A DNA stretch of 64,000 bases from Motacilla alba alba. Taxonomy: Eukaryota > Chordata > Aves > Passeriformes > Motacillidae. Of the stretch, positions 26,395 through 39,380 are shown piece by piece. The stretch covers positions 44,581,016 through 44,645,015 of the forward strand of contig NC_052019.1 in the NCBI RefSeq assembly GCF_015832195.1, read 5' to 3'. Position 1 is the first letter of the stretch; every line of letters starts with the position of its first letter. The notes below the pieces were generated by a model. The model was not told the origin of the DNA. It worked only from the letters and a program-made list of their open reading frames with translations, and made no database searches. The translations under genes were made by a program, and so were the position numbers.

Positions 26395-27304
26395 CTCATT
26401 TGGGTTTTTTTGGTAAGATTTCTTGGAGCCTTGGAGGCAGCTGACATGTGATTTGCTCAGTGCACAGCCATCACAGTGTCTCCCTGACAAATGAGGTTTG
26501 GCATTATTGATAGCAGCACAGGGACTGCTTACCTCTCCTACAGGGTTCTGGCATGAGTTTTGCTGTTGCAATGTGGATATGACCAGCACAAAAGTGTTTA
26601 ATCTTTTTCAGTTGTCTCCTTGAATAAATCAGCTCTTATATAATCTGATTATACATTTAATATAAACATAGAAACTAAATAGATAATTGGTAAATAGGGC
26701 TTTGGCAGCAAAATTATTGTAATACAGGGTTAGAGAGGCTAGACCGTCTTAAAAATATTTCTCTATTTCTAGGTTAGGATTTAAAAGACAATTACAGGAT
26801 TTTTCCACCTAAATCTAGATCTGTAAAAGTGCAGGCACTCAGCTCTGACTGGGAACTCCCCAGAGCTCTTTACAAACTTAAGGAAGAGGAGGCTGTTGTT
26901 GGTATCAAAGTAATGTGGCCTTGCACCCTTCTTTATCTGCTCACTCAACATGTACCATGCAGTTAACAACTTGGTGAGTTGAATGCCAAATGGATGCAGT
27001 TTGGAGCTGCCCTTTTTGAATTCCCATTGCAGGCAAGACTGGAAGCAGTGTCACGTAAGACAGTAGCACTAGACAAGGTGAAAGGTAATTTTATCCACTG
27101 TTTCATCTTCCATGGCCACATTCATCATAATCCCACCTCTTTCAGACTCTCTTGCCTTCCACAAAACAACCCATGCCTACCCTGGGGAATCATCAGACAC
27201 ATAATTGCAGTCTTCCTCCTTTGTGGTTAGTCCTTCAAAATAGTGCTTGGTCCATATGTTGCTGCTGACACAACAGGAATGATGCTGTGGAGTAATTACA
27301 GGAG

Positions 27305-27370
27305 GGGACACTCGGAGGAGGGAGCTTCGCGCGCGCCGCTCTCCCACGAGGTGCGCAGTTGCGAAGCAAC
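27305..27370. promoter_or_regulatory. CpG-dense patch with inverted repeat
   Basis: Nine CpGs in about 55 bases including TTCGCGCGCGCC. The heptamers GCTTCGC (27324-27330) and GCGAAGC (27361-27367) are inverted copies flanking the patch. It is isolated in AT-rich DNA. Function unknown. Confidence 0.45.
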
Positions 27371-27460
27371 CTGACACATCTGCCAGGGCTGTCTAAGAAA
27401 CTATTAACCAGTTGCTACCTCCTGTGCTCAAGAGCTGCAGGCAATTTCACAGTAATAGTT

Positions 27461-27498
27461 TCTCGGTTTCTTCCACGCAGGCAACCGTGGTGCCGAGA
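27461..27498. repeat. Nested inverted repeat (hairpin)
   Basis: TCTCGG (27461-27466) pairs with CCGAGA (27493-27498), and inside it CCACG (27473-27477) pairs with CGTGG (27486-27490), giving an 11-bp two-part stem with an 8-base loop. It belongs to a CpG-containing stretch that runs to about 27650. Confidence 0.5.
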
Positions 27499-27764
27499 TA
27501 CTGACTTAAATATGTATCGCGGAACGGCATCCCTAATAGAGGCTTTACAGGAACAAAACGTGTGTGGGTAATCCGCAAAGGCTGGCTGCAACTGACAGCT
27601 GCGTTATTGCTCTGAGGATGCGTGGCAAGCACCGCGAGCAGGGAGCAGCCATGGGAATGGGCAGGTTGATTCGCAGGAATGGTTCTGCAGCTCACATACA
27701 TGGGCTCAGGGGTAAATTCAAAAGCACCTGTGCAGGGAACCCATTAAAGTGCAACATTATTGCA

Positions 27765-28845
27765 TGTGTTGGGTTTGCCTGGCCAGGTAGGCCATGGTAC
27801 AGTAAGACGGTGTGCTGCAGGGGTGGCTTCTGTGAGGAGCTGCCAGAAGCTTCCCCCATGTCCGATGGAATCTGTCCCAGCCGGCTTCAAGACAGAGCCA
27901 CTGCCCATCAGTGGTGACAGTAGTGCCTCAGGGACGACAGATTTAAGGGGTGAAAGCTACTTCAAGGGCAACTGCAACCAGACAGTGGAGCAAAAATATG
28001 TGAGAACAGCCCTGCAGACACCCAGGTCAGTGTCCCAGGTAGTGCCCCAGTGGGGCAGGAAGTGCCCCAGGCACCAGAGCTGAGATTCTCCTGCAGCCCA
28101 TGGTGCAGCTCATGGTGAGGCAGCTGTGTCCCCGAAGCCCATGGGAGGCACATGGATGAGAAGTGATCCCATGAAAGACTCCATGCCTAAGCAGGTGGAT
28201 GCACAAAGGAGTCTGTGACCCTGTGGAAGCTCGCACTGGAGCAGGCTCCTGGCAGGACCTGTCACCCTGTGGAGAGAGGAGCCTGTGTTGGAGCAGGTTT
28301 TCTAGCAGGACTTGTCACCCACACTGGAGCAGTCTGTGTCTGAGGGACTGCACCCTATGGAAGTGACCTACAGTGGAGCAGTTTGTGAAGAACTCCAGCC
28401 CAGGGGAAAGACTCATGCTGCCAAAAGATCATGAAAGACTGTCTCCTGTAGGAGGGACCCCATTCTGGAGCAGGGAAGAGTGAGAGGACTCCTCCCCCTG
28501 AAGAGGAAGAAGCAGCAGAGAGAATGTGATAAACTGACCACAATCCCATCCCTCCACATGATTGGAGGTAGAAAATTTGGGAGGAAAGAAAAGCCCAGGA
28601 AGAATGAAAGATGGGGGAAAGTTTTTCAATATTTAGTTTTTATTTTTATTACCCTGCTCTGATTTGATTGGTAATGATAATTTTTTCTCCAAGTTACATC
28701 TGTTTTGCTTGTGATGGTTATTGCTGAGTGGATCTCTCACTGTCCTCATCTCAACTCATCAGGTTTTTGATATATTTCTTCTTCCCTGTCCAGCTGAGGA
28801 GGGGACTGATAGAATGGCTTTGGTAGGCACCTGAATTCCAGCTGT
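27765..28845 (+). mobile_element. ERVL-type solo LTR (plus), 3' end approximate
   Basis: Starts TGTGTTGGGTTTGCCTGGCC and contains the family hallmarks GGGTGGCTTCTGTGAGGAGC and CCCTGTCCAGCTGAGGAGGG, ending near TGGTAGGCACCTG. This is the common avian ERVL LTR type. Between about 28180 and 28400 there are degenerate internal repeats around CACTGGAGCAG, usual for the family. The terminal CCACCACA-like end is not present, so the 3' end looks eroded. No internal viral genes. Confidence 0.85.
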
Positions 28846-31800
28846 AGAGAAGCAGAAGTGAGTTTTAGGGAGCCTGGAGCTCTGGCTTTCAGAAAGGACC
28901 ATGAGCCAAGTTCTTCCACAAACACACAAAAAAGGGAGACTTCTATGCAGTAAAGCTGGGCTGAGTATGGAAGTCCCCAAATGTGGTCTGACAATTAAGT
29001 GAATAATTTGCCTTTTTGGGTTTTTTTTTAAGTAAGAGCGAAACTGAACCTGAAAGCAGAGGCAGTTCAGACATATCCATGTGCAGAATTAGGTTTAAGG
29101 TTCATTGCAGGTGAATGAGGTAGGAGATATGCCGGCACACCTTGGGAAGTTGATTTAAAATATCTGAAAGCTTAAATGGCACTTAGTGCCTTCAGAAAAC
29201 TACCTGAATCCTCAGAGCAAGGACAAGGTCTAAATTCTGAGAAGATGTATATCCAGTACCCAGAGACATCTCCTCCTGATGCATAGCTTCCCCTTCACAG
29301 TATTCCCTGCCCAAATGGAGGGAAAAAAAAAAATCCACTAAAGGACTGGGCCCCAGAGGGGATGCATTAGTTGGCATTATTTTCTTGGTCGTTGAGTTTC
29401 AGCGATTCAGAACAAGTAGCGATGCCTCTCTTTACGGCTTTAATGACGTTTGCTGTCAGAGACATGAGCCACAGGAAAGGACAGGGCTGTAACTTTATTT
29501 TAAGCCGGATAGGCTGTAGCTAAATCTCCTGAATCCCTTTCAGCTTTGGAAATGGTTTTCCCCTATCTCTGCCTTCTACCTGGTGCCTTCACATTGTTTG
29601 TGCTAAAAGGGGAATGATACTTTTAATCTCGAAAATGCCTTTGGAGCTCTGGAGTGGATCGTTTTAAAGTCAACAGTGTTTAAAGCACATTAATGAGGCT
29701 ATTCACCATAAAGCAGTTTTATTTCTGTGTGTAACTGATAAACATGAATATGAGAGAATATAAGGGAAAAGAGGTGGGGAAACAGTCCTGCTTGGAAAAG
29801 CAAACAAATCACGGATCCGTGGTAAAAAGGATATCAAATTATTATAACACTAAAGCCGGCTGTGAATCTTGTGGTGGAACATATTTTTCTTTTCTTTTTT
29901 TTTCTCTCTGTGGGTTTAAGTTCACAGCCCAGCACTTTGCCTGGTGTTTGGAAAATTATAGTCAGACTACATTGTGAGAATAGCATTATCTTATAAGTTT
30001 TTAAAACAAAAATGGTAACTGGTGCTCATCATGCTGGCTTACTCCTGTGCAGACACGGGGTAGTAAAAAATAGATGAGGGAGTAGCAAGCAGGACTGTTG
30101 CCTCCTAGCAGGCAGCAAAATTAAAGAAGAAAATTTTAAGACTGTTTAAAAATTAAGATAAAAGCAGGTCAGGTTGGTTTTGAGGCCCCAGCCATCCCTT
30201 TTTCACAGCTTTCCAGATCAATATAAGGTTTTGATGATAGCCACAAAGAGGTGAACTGGGTGTCATCTTTGTTTCTTTACATGGAAAAGGCAAAACTTGC
30301 AGTCAACCTCGCACAAAAAATATACAAAAAAAATATATACCAAATAAACCTTGAGGGCATCAGGAACAAGATGTACTTACCAAATAACCCCAGCAGCATG
30401 ATGTCCTGGTGGGACTGAACCCAACACTCCTTTTGCTATTGACTGCAACGCGATCCTGAGCTCTCTTGTTACCATTCTAACCACACTTTGGTGTGGTTGA
30501 CTTTGGAGAATCACTGAAATGTTACAGTGAGGTGCAGAGTGAACTCTTGTCTGTAGCCCCTGCAAAAAATAAAAAGCAAAGATTTTGACAAAGAATAACT
30601 ATTCTGTGTCAGCTCTCCAAACTAATCACAGTTTAAATTCAGGGGGCTGGGGAAACCATTTTATATGGGGAGAAAAAAAAAACCACACAAAGAAAAAGAA
30701 TCATGAACTGTTTCTCTCAGACAAATTCTTATGTTTGATTAAACCTATTTACGATGTGCAAGAGGATGAAATATATCAAGCCTAGGAAATAAATGTGTGT
30801 GCAACTTTCAAGAGTAATCAGGATTTACAATGACCTTTTAGTCTAGGCAAGCAATGGCAAGTGCTATGATGGATACAGAGAGAAGATTACTGAGGAACAA
30901 GGAAATTTGCATCCAGGACCAGCAGGAGCAAAAAGGGCACTGAATTGTGCTCGCTTTACACAGAGGGTTACAGTGCCATGTTATTGCAGACAAATGAAGG
31001 GCTTGCATTAAAAATGCATAATTTAATCAAGAGAAAAACTACTAATCAGATTGAAATATGCAGACCTGATATTGGTTTTTTAATATTAGTGTTATTAAAT
31101 TCCGCTATAGTTTCTCACAGAATCACCCAAATGTAAATTAAAATAAGGGGAAACGGTTAACAAAATTACAGGCCCAGATCAAACATTCCTGCTCATTCGC
31201 AAGCATCCCGCTGAGTTGTGATATTGGGGATGGCATAAAGGGCTTAGTGTAAAATACAACATGCACTGATCTAATAGTACTTTTCCCAGTCAGAACAGCT
31301 TGAAGTGCACCCTGATGCAGTTGCTGGCTTGAGTTGAACGGCAGCTGAGGATCAATGCCAGCATCTCTGCCTTGGCCAAACACAGAACTGCTACCTCCAT
31401 GTGCCATAGCCTGAGCACGGATACAGGGCTGCCAGCTCCACCCAAAGTCAGTCTGTGCTGTAAGGAGCAGGAACTTATTCCCTGGACAAAATCAACCTCT
31501 AAAATTAAGACCTGCACCAAGAAAACAGGACTGAACATTCCTCTAATTTAACATATTAAAAAGAATTAAAATTATTCCCCATTTGTGCATCACATATGAT
31601 GCAAGAGTCACTGCCTCCGCTCAGCATCTGTCAAACCCAAGGCTCTTCCTCCACTGCTGCTAAAGTGCAAGTTTCCAAATCACCCATTCTCTATGAGGGT
31701 GAAACAGCTGGGCAGGAAGGTACTGTCACCTCCCAAGGGAAATAGCACCTTGCAGTTGAAGCTAGGAAAATGCCCCAAGCCCCTTCTCTCATTGAACATT

Positions 31801-32194
31801 TCTGATGTGGCAAACCTCAGCAGAGCGATGTGTTTGTCTTGAAACTCCACCAAGAAACTGGGGGCTCACGTTTTTGTCTACATACCTGCTTTATAGTGCT
31901 TCAGTCACAGCAAGGCAGCCACCCTGTAACACCATTCTTCAGAAAATGAAGAATTATTAATATTAACTTGGTTTATAAGGGTAGCCCCACTGTTTCAAGG
32001 AGTGTACAAACACCAAGAAAACTACACTTACAATTATTTTCCCCTTGTCAGTTAGAATATGAACACAAAATAGAGATTCTGGGGTCTTTGTTTGCACAGC
32101 ACCTTGTATCATAAGGTCCTAATCTTTCAGGTGCATCTGAACACCAAGTGGCTCACCAAGCCACTTCCCATCATTTACCTGCTGTCCTGGTTAA
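28846..32194. other. Intergenic, no gene seen
   Basis: AT-rich. A stretch around 29385-29700 has scattered CpGs and TAAT-type cores (GGCTTTAATGACGTTTGC near 29440; CACATTAATGAGG near 29686) and may be a conserved non-coding element. No coding exon recognised. Confidence 0.6.
29385..29700. promoter_or_regulatory. Candidate conserved non-coding element
   Basis: CpG-retaining, repeat-free block with TTAATGACGT and ATTAATGAGG homeodomain/CRE-like cores. Evidence is motif composition only. Confidence 0.2.
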
Positions 32195-32572
32195 TCGGGG
32201 AGGCCCCAGCTGACAGCAGGTGAACAAATAAGACACCCACAGGTCTGTCAGCCTGACCTCAGTGCTGGGGAAGTTTACAGACATCGTCTTGAGCGCCATC
32301 ACACAGCACAGATAGGACTACCAGGGGATCTGGCCCAGCCAGCTCAGGGTTATGAAAGGCAGGTCCTGCTTGACCAATATGATCTCCTTTTGTGACCAGG
32401 CGACCTGACTAGTGGAAAAGCTGTGAGTGTTGTCTACATGGACTTCAAGTAAAACCTTGGACACAGCTTCTCCTGGCTGGTTATGGCTTGGATAGGTGCA
32501 TGTTTGGTAGGTCTACGATCATCAATGGTCTTGGAGGTCTTTTCCAAACTTAAGGATTCTGTAATTCTACTC
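32195..32572 (+). mobile_element. CR1 LINE fragment with internal deletion (plus)
   Basis: The 5' part corresponds to the CR1 reverse transcriptase region: ACAGGTCTGTCAGCCTGACC, then CAGGTCCTGCTTGACCAATA, then GTCTACATGGACTTCAAG, which encodes the Y-M-D-F of RT motif A followed by a stop. It is fused directly to the CR1 3' terminus (CTTGGAGGTCTTTTCCAAAC, then GGATTCTGTAATTCTAC). The intervening RT and 3' UTR are missing. It is inactive. Confidence 0.85.
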
Positions 32573-35500
32573 TAAAACAGGTACTGAGCATTTAACATGG
32601 ATTCCCAGTGACACTTTATTTGGCATCCACCTATGAGAGAAAGGGAAGATGCACAGCAGGAAAACAAGGAAAATTAAACAGCATGTGTGACCGGTAATAC
32701 ACAAAACTGCTCATTTTGCAAATATAGCTGTAGACTCTTTTAGACTGAAAGCTGATATGTCAGTCTCGCTTCCTACTTATTTTTTAATTTATGTGATATA
32801 CCATATGAGTGTTTCTGACACTACTTCCACCAGGGGATAAATAAAGCTAAGCTAGATTCCCTTTTCTTCCTTTTTTTCCCTATTTTTGCCAGCTGCTACC
32901 CCCCCTGATCTCAGGTCCTGCACAAATATAACATCATAGCACAGCACACACATGGCCATCAGCAGCATCAGATAACGGCCAGGAAGCTGCTGCTGCTCTC
33001 GATTCCCTGCTGTGTTACATCAGTGCTAATGAGGAGTAAATAATAGTAATAAATCAGCTTTCTGCAGTTGACAGTAAGGTGTTCAATATTCACTGAAGCC
33101 ACTGGCAACTCAGAAGCGGTTTCCAGAGGCCCCTGCCTAGCAAACAGTGCAATACTGCAAACACCATTTATTCTGGAAGAGCCAGCTACCATGTTCTGTG
33201 CTATAAACGTCAAAGCAGCCCATCCTGCCACATTAGGACAGCAGATGAATGAAGTTGGGGGATACACCTCATGGGTTACAGCCTGTCTCATGCAGCATTT
33301 GCCTGGGCTTGACCTCCCCTCTCTAACCACAGAAAGGCTGCAGCAGAGCCGTTCTGGCTCATAGGTTGGGTCAGGAGCTTGCAGATGCTGATAAATCTTG
33401 GGGGGGCCATGGGTGTGCCCTAGCTCAAAGGGCTGCATTAAGCCATGCCAGCACGTGATTAGAGCTAGCTCAGGCAACCCTCTGAGCTGCAATCCCACCT
33501 TAGGTTTGCTTCCTACCATAGCAGCCTATTCATAGCAGTATATCCTTCCAAAGGAGAAGCCCAATTCCCTCTAAAGTCAGGTTTCCTACAGCTCCCAGAA
33601 AAATCTCACAGGTTTAGGATCAGCAGCCAAAGCACAGTGCTCTAACCAGGCCCAGCAGTGTGGCATCCAGAGGGGTTCACACATATGTGCCACCCACAAG
33701 GCACCCCTGCCAAACAACAACAAAATCCTAAACCATCCTCCAAGCTGGCCCCAAGCAGTGCCTTTGTCTTGCTATAAACATTTTTGGGCTTTAACCAACA
33801 CATTAGGCAGCATTATTCTTCACTTACTTGAGACAGAAAACGTGGGGTAGTAACTAGTCAAAGAAACATTATCCCAGATGGCTTCTTCCTTCTCTGACAC
33901 AGAGCTGGCACCACCAGCATCACATTTGAGGACTTTTTCTGTTCTAGACCACTTAAACACTTTGTAAAAGACCAGTGTTATTACTTACCATTGAGATATG
34001 AGCTGAGGAGTCAGGAGGCAAAGGCACTCAGGCAGAATGATGTCAGAGTAGGGACAAGACCTTGTGCCTCAGCTGGAATGGGATGTCATTGCCTCGATCA
34101 CTTGTAAGCAAAAAACTGAGGAAGCTCCCCAGAAAAATGTAGTAGCTTCAGATGTACCATTTCCTGAAACCCTTAAAAGACCCAAGCACCGGCATTACTC
34201 ACTGTTTCCATTGCCTTTTCGATGTGCCCTTTATTCCATGGAGGCTGCTACATAGTTAACAGCCAGGAATTGAAAACGTGGAAGGAACACTTATCAGCAA
34301 ATCAAGATGCCAATTCTTGTACTTTCTAAAGGTTTTGGGAACAAAATGCTGGGAGGAAGACAGCAACTGAATTCCACTTCATTCGAGGGAGAATCATTTC
34401 TAAAAGAAGAAATAATCATCAAGATGGAGATACCACTGTTCAGCAACAGGTCTGGAAGGGAAAAAAAGATGAGGTTTTCCATGAAAGCCTTGCAGCAGCC
34501 TTGTCCTGCGCTTCATTGGCCTCTAGTGGAAAACAGAAGCTATGTCTTGTGATCACAAAACTTCATTTACAGAACACAGACAAACACTGCCCACACGGAG
34601 CTTGAATACATACCTGGTATGTATGTATGGGAATGCAAGGCATGTGATGAAAAAGGATGACTATTCTGTATCAGGTATGTACAGAGTCTTGGTTTTGCTA
34701 TCATTCAGGGAAGACATTGAGTTAAATATTGTTTTTTTCCTACACATGTTCCCATTCTAGAGAGCTCCTATCTTGTCTGTCACAAAAGAAATAAAATTTC
34801 ACCTGCAGAGGCACTAAGTTTGTTGCATTGGGCTGGAGACTTGATACCATTGTATGTACTCCACTGAAAGTTAACTCTTGCAGCATTCAGACCACAGCAG
34901 CTCGGCTGTGAAGAACAATCTAAACCAGGATTTCAGTTGCTGTCTTCTGTAATCACAGGCTCTCAAAATGACAACATATGTCTGTATGCAGCAGGCAGTG
35001 AGTGCAACAGCAGTCCTGCCTAGGTATAAATTTAATGACTCAAAACCCATGGCTCCAGTTTCCATGGATATAAGCAAGATGACACCTCTCCTCAATTCAT
35101 TAAAAATACAAACAATAATCAAAAAACCACTATGCGGGATCACAGGAATAAACCTCTGAGAAGGTGAGTGAATGGAGCGCAGGAGGCTCAGCGCAGAGCT
35201 ACTGGATAACAGGCAGCAGCAAGACATCTTACTGGGCAGAGCAGAACCCTCAAAATCAGGGCCAGCTGAAAAAGCAAACAGTGCCTCCAGCAGAACTGTG
35301 CACACCAGCAATGAGCAGATCCTCCTGAGCAGGGCAGGGGTATTGGTGTCATCCTCCTCTGGCTGAGTACAATCTCTCTGCATCCCTCCAACTCCGTAAG
35401 CTTGGCTTGGCTTCCTCCCTCCTCCAACACCTGTCTTCTGGAGCCCAGGGCAATGCAGCAAGATTTGCTCCCTGGGAAACAGCATCTGTCACAGCAGTCT

Positions 35501-38500
35501 GGAGATGGTGGAAGGCAGATGGAACCTCCACCCTTCACGTGGAATGGGCTGCCTGGCTGGCCTTCAGCAGAGGCACGCTCCTGCCACCAGCTCCCAGGAT
35601 GTGCCTTCAATCCTCTGCGGACGCTTGGCTCTCGGGAACCGCAACACTCAGGAAAAAGGAAAAGAGCAACAGGCATTCTCAAATAGGAGAAAAAAATTCT
35701 TCAAAACTTACTTTGAGTGTATTTTGACTGGGTTTTGTGTCCACTTGCTCCTGCATTCATATAAGCAGTCTTCTGGGCTTGCCAAGGTTACAGGGAGTTG
35801 CTATTAGAAGTTTGTTTGGAGGCTGAACTGCCAAAAAAAGTGCAAACAAACCCCATGCCAAAACAACATAGCAATCATTCATTTAGAGCAAGGTGGTGTG
35901 AGCTACACAAAAATCAGAAAAAAAAAATTTTTGAAAGCCACATGCAATCTTCTGACTCATTTGTTTTGGTCAAATTGGCTGCATTCCTTTCAGGGAGAAA
36001 AAGGAAAAGACCAACATCCAAAAGCCACTTCAATACTTTTTGTGAGCTCAGAAGGGTTCACACCCACTACCTTGTGTGCCTGTACAGAAGAAATGCAACC
36101 AGCAGCCGGGAAGCTACCAGGCTACCTTCTGTTTAAGTATCCTTGGCTCAGTGCTGGTTCAAGTGCCTTTTTTTCTGCAACATTTAGCAGAGTAACCTAA
36201 AGCAGCCTGATTTTAATGACATAAACATAAAATAATCAAGCACAGGACTTCAAGACCATGAATCCTCATCAGGGCTGGCTGAACTCCCATTCGTAAATCC
36301 TACAGATTAGTTCTATTTACTTCCTTCATGAGGAAAGAAAAAAAATTAAAAAGAAAAAATAAAAAAGATTAAATACAATCAGCCTGAGCTGTAAATGGGC
36401 TTCTCTGTGTCTCCTGCACAGACTGGGATCTCAGAGCAGTACCAAGCAGACACAATGGCAGCAGGACTGGTGTGTGGAGGAGCTTCACCAGGCTAGGGCA
36501 GCGCCTGAAGCAAAGCAAGGCTATTGTAGCACAGGAAAGCTCTCCTGTGCAGAGAGGCAGCCAGGAGAGCTGTCTGCACCTCACTCACTTTCATCTTAAT
36601 TCCTCAGGCCACAAAATATTTGGCACTGGTTTGACATATAGTCTTTCAGTTAAGCATGCATATGGATAACACTCAGCAGAAAACAGAAAAGAAGAAAAAT
36701 TAAAAATAAAAATCACGCTATCCTTAACAGACAAGTTAAACCTGCTTATCTACAGAGGAATGAAAATCTTTTTTTAGTAACAGCTGAATCCCATGAGAAA
36801 GCAGTCACAGATGTGCACCAGCAGACCACATACCAGTGTGACCAAGTGGCTTCCTATAGGAGAGAAACTGTTTAACTCAAGATACTGAAAATACCCAAGA
36901 GACTCAAATGGTAAAACCAACATTGAGCTGCCAAAGACGTGCAATAAATGTGATTTTTAATAATCTCTTCCACCATCACTCAACAACATGAAGCTTACCT
37001 GGCTGCTCCCAAGCCCCGAGTACAAGCATGTGCCTTTATGCCCCCCATGTGTCATAGCACAAGTAAACACACGAGTTCAGAACTGGCTTGGCAATCTCCA
37101 AGCAGTGACTCTGTGGCTTGTGGCACATGCCATGCCCAAAACTGGGCTACTGTATTAACACCAGCACCTTTGCTTGGTATGAGCCACAGGATATCCCACC
37201 TCCTCCTGCTGTGCACTGGGGAAAGACAGATGACTGGGGTAAGTTTTAAGACCCGCACTTTGCTTTCCATCCCCCAAGATAAAAAGATTTAAGTTGAATT
37301 CTTCCACATGAAAAATAAATTCAGCCTCATCTTCTAATGGGCCCCCATGAACTGTGCACCTCACCTGTTTATCACTTCTTATAGCTCCTCAAACTGTGAC
37401 CTTCCAGGAACTCAACAAACTCCAAATGATGCATCCATGTAACAGAAGTTCCTTGCCTGCAAAAAGTTTCTATTGGGTCACTGTGCAGGTTTTACAGGTT
37501 TTCTATGAAGTTATGACTGAGTCTAACTGGCATAGGAAGGGCAAATGTTCTGATTCTTCCAGGTTAGGGCAGGTAAAAGAAAAAGACAATCTTCTTGACT
37601 GTCAAAATACAGCACATGATCTATGTGGTTATTGCTGTTTCTGTTCGATGCATTGGTTCAAGCCAATAAACAAGAAAATGTGAGACTGTTCTGAATGAAA
37701 TCATCTCCTAAACATTGCAAACATAAGCAGTACCCATTCCTCATATCAGACTACAAGCAAAAGAGCTCTGTCTGAGCAAGTCAGGGCGAGGAAAGAGAGA
37801 CTCCACAACGAGGTTCTGCCCTGGAGGGATCCTACAGTGACCTACACTGTGCTCAGGCCACACCAGGTCTGGGCTCCCTGGAAAACACCAGCACCACCCT
37901 CCCCTTTCCGACCTGCACAGCCCAGGGACACAAGCACTGTGGATGGCTGTGGGCTTACTCACGTGCACAGAAGAGGCCACAGGAGGCTGAGATGCAGAGC
38001 CAGGTTCTCTGCTGCTTCAGTGAATGGTAAATACTTACTGGAAATGAGACAGGGCTTCAAGAACCACGAGAACTGCAGGTGGAAATACTGCCCTCCAGCA
38101 AGGCTCTTGCCAGCGAAATGCTCACCATTGCTCCTGGAGCATGGCTGACAGGAATGAACGCTACAAACAGAGCTTCCAGAACCTTCCAGGAGTGGAAAAC
38201 CTCTCTTGCTCCCTTTCTCTGCAATGCTTATACAACAATACATTATCATTCATAGCATAGTATGCTGCTATTCAAGAGGATTTTTCCTCACCCTTCCACC
38301 TCCAAAAATGGTTTTGGTTCCAGAATTATTTTTAATACTCATCCAGACTCCCGAGTTTTAAATGCTGGACAACCCTACAACACTCACTTTATCATAGAAA
38401 ACAGTGACTTCAGATGAGGCAAAGATGCTTCAGGAAAAAACAACCAACCACTACTACGAACCACAACAACAGCCACCCAGCACTATGCACAGGACATTTG

Positions 38501-39124
38501 AGTTCAATTTGGATATTAAATAATTCCAGGGGAGACCTACTTTTACTACCCACTGTAAAGATTTTTGAGAAAATGAGCTCGTTGCTGTGGAATTAATAAT
38601 AGATCTATGCAGATTGATATTCCCAGGAGATAAAGGGAAAGGGAAAAACATTAAAAACTGATGCTCCTAGCAAATGAAAAACTAATGGACCATATTTTCC
38701 TTGAAGGGATGGGAGGTGTTTTTATTTTATTTCAACTCTGATGACTAGGCAAGATTTGTTCTCAGGGAGCACCATCTCCAGCTAAATGGAAACACCTTGA
38801 AAATTTTGTAGAAAATGTGGAGGAGCATAAGTCATCACATACCAAATATGAAGAGCCCTGAATTATCACATGCTGCAGCAGAATGTAGTTCTGATTGATT
38901 TACTTGAAAACCAAAATAATTTTGCACCATTCCAACCAGATATTTCTGTGTAAGTTTGGCAGAAACATCAGGGATTCAAACTGCAACCAAAGCCACTGTC
39001 AACAGTTTTTCAAATCTCACCTCCATTGCCATCTGAGATTCAACAAGGCCAAGTGCTCAGAGGTGACTTCTCTCTACAACCACCTGGAAGGAGGCTGTAG
39101 CCAGGTGAGGGTTGGTCTCTTCTC
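32573..39124. other. Intergenic, no gene seen (6.5 kb)
   Basis: Contains the two longest ORFs outside CENPC (minus 32968-33519, 183 codons; minus 34871-35485, 204 codons). Neither has domains, family resemblance or flanking splice signals that I can support, and both are overlapped by open frames on the plus strand. GC is somewhat higher around 35160-35660. Confidence 0.55.
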
Positions 39125-39380
39125 CCAAGTAACAAGATGAGAGCAAATGACCTCAAGTTACACCAGTGGAAGTTTACACTGGATATTAGGAAAACTTTGA
39201 AAGGATGGTCAGGCACTGAAACAGGCTGTCCAGGGATGTGGTATCACTGTCCCTGGAAGTATTTAAAAGACATGGTACTCAGGGACATGGTCTAGTGATG
39301 GACGTGGCAGGGCTGGGTTAGTAGTTGAACTGGACGGTCCTAAAGGTCTTTTCCAACCTTCATGATTCTATGACTCTATC
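39125..39380 (+). mobile_element. CR1 LINE 3' end (plus)
   Basis: Contains GACCTCAAGTTACACCAG, GGATATTAGGAAAA, CACTGAAACAGGCTGTCCAG and GGTCTTTTCCAACCTTCATG, ending in GATTCTATGACTCTATC, the characteristic avian CR1 tail. Truncated at its 5' end like most genomic copies. Confidence 0.95.

Noticed and set aside
26224..26589. 121-codon minus ORF with Leu/Pro/Ser repeats
   Set aside because: The repetitive part is produced by the GGAA-type microsatellite.
29104..29109. CA followed by TTGCA, matching the bases before the 27765 LTR, as a possible distal TSD
   Set aside because: A five-base match over 250 bp beyond the last recognisable LTR sequence is expected by chance.
32968..33519. 183-codon minus-strand ORF
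   Set aside because: Composition is unstructured and unlike a known protein, with a tyrosine run from a TAATAG-type low-complexity piece; a plus-strand ORF overlaps it. No support for a real gene.
34871..35485. 204-codon minus-strand ORF, the longest outside CENPC
   Set aside because: No domain, signal peptide or family resemblance; several plus-strand frames are also open there; no splice or promoter context. Chance ORF in a locally GC-richer stretch is more likely.
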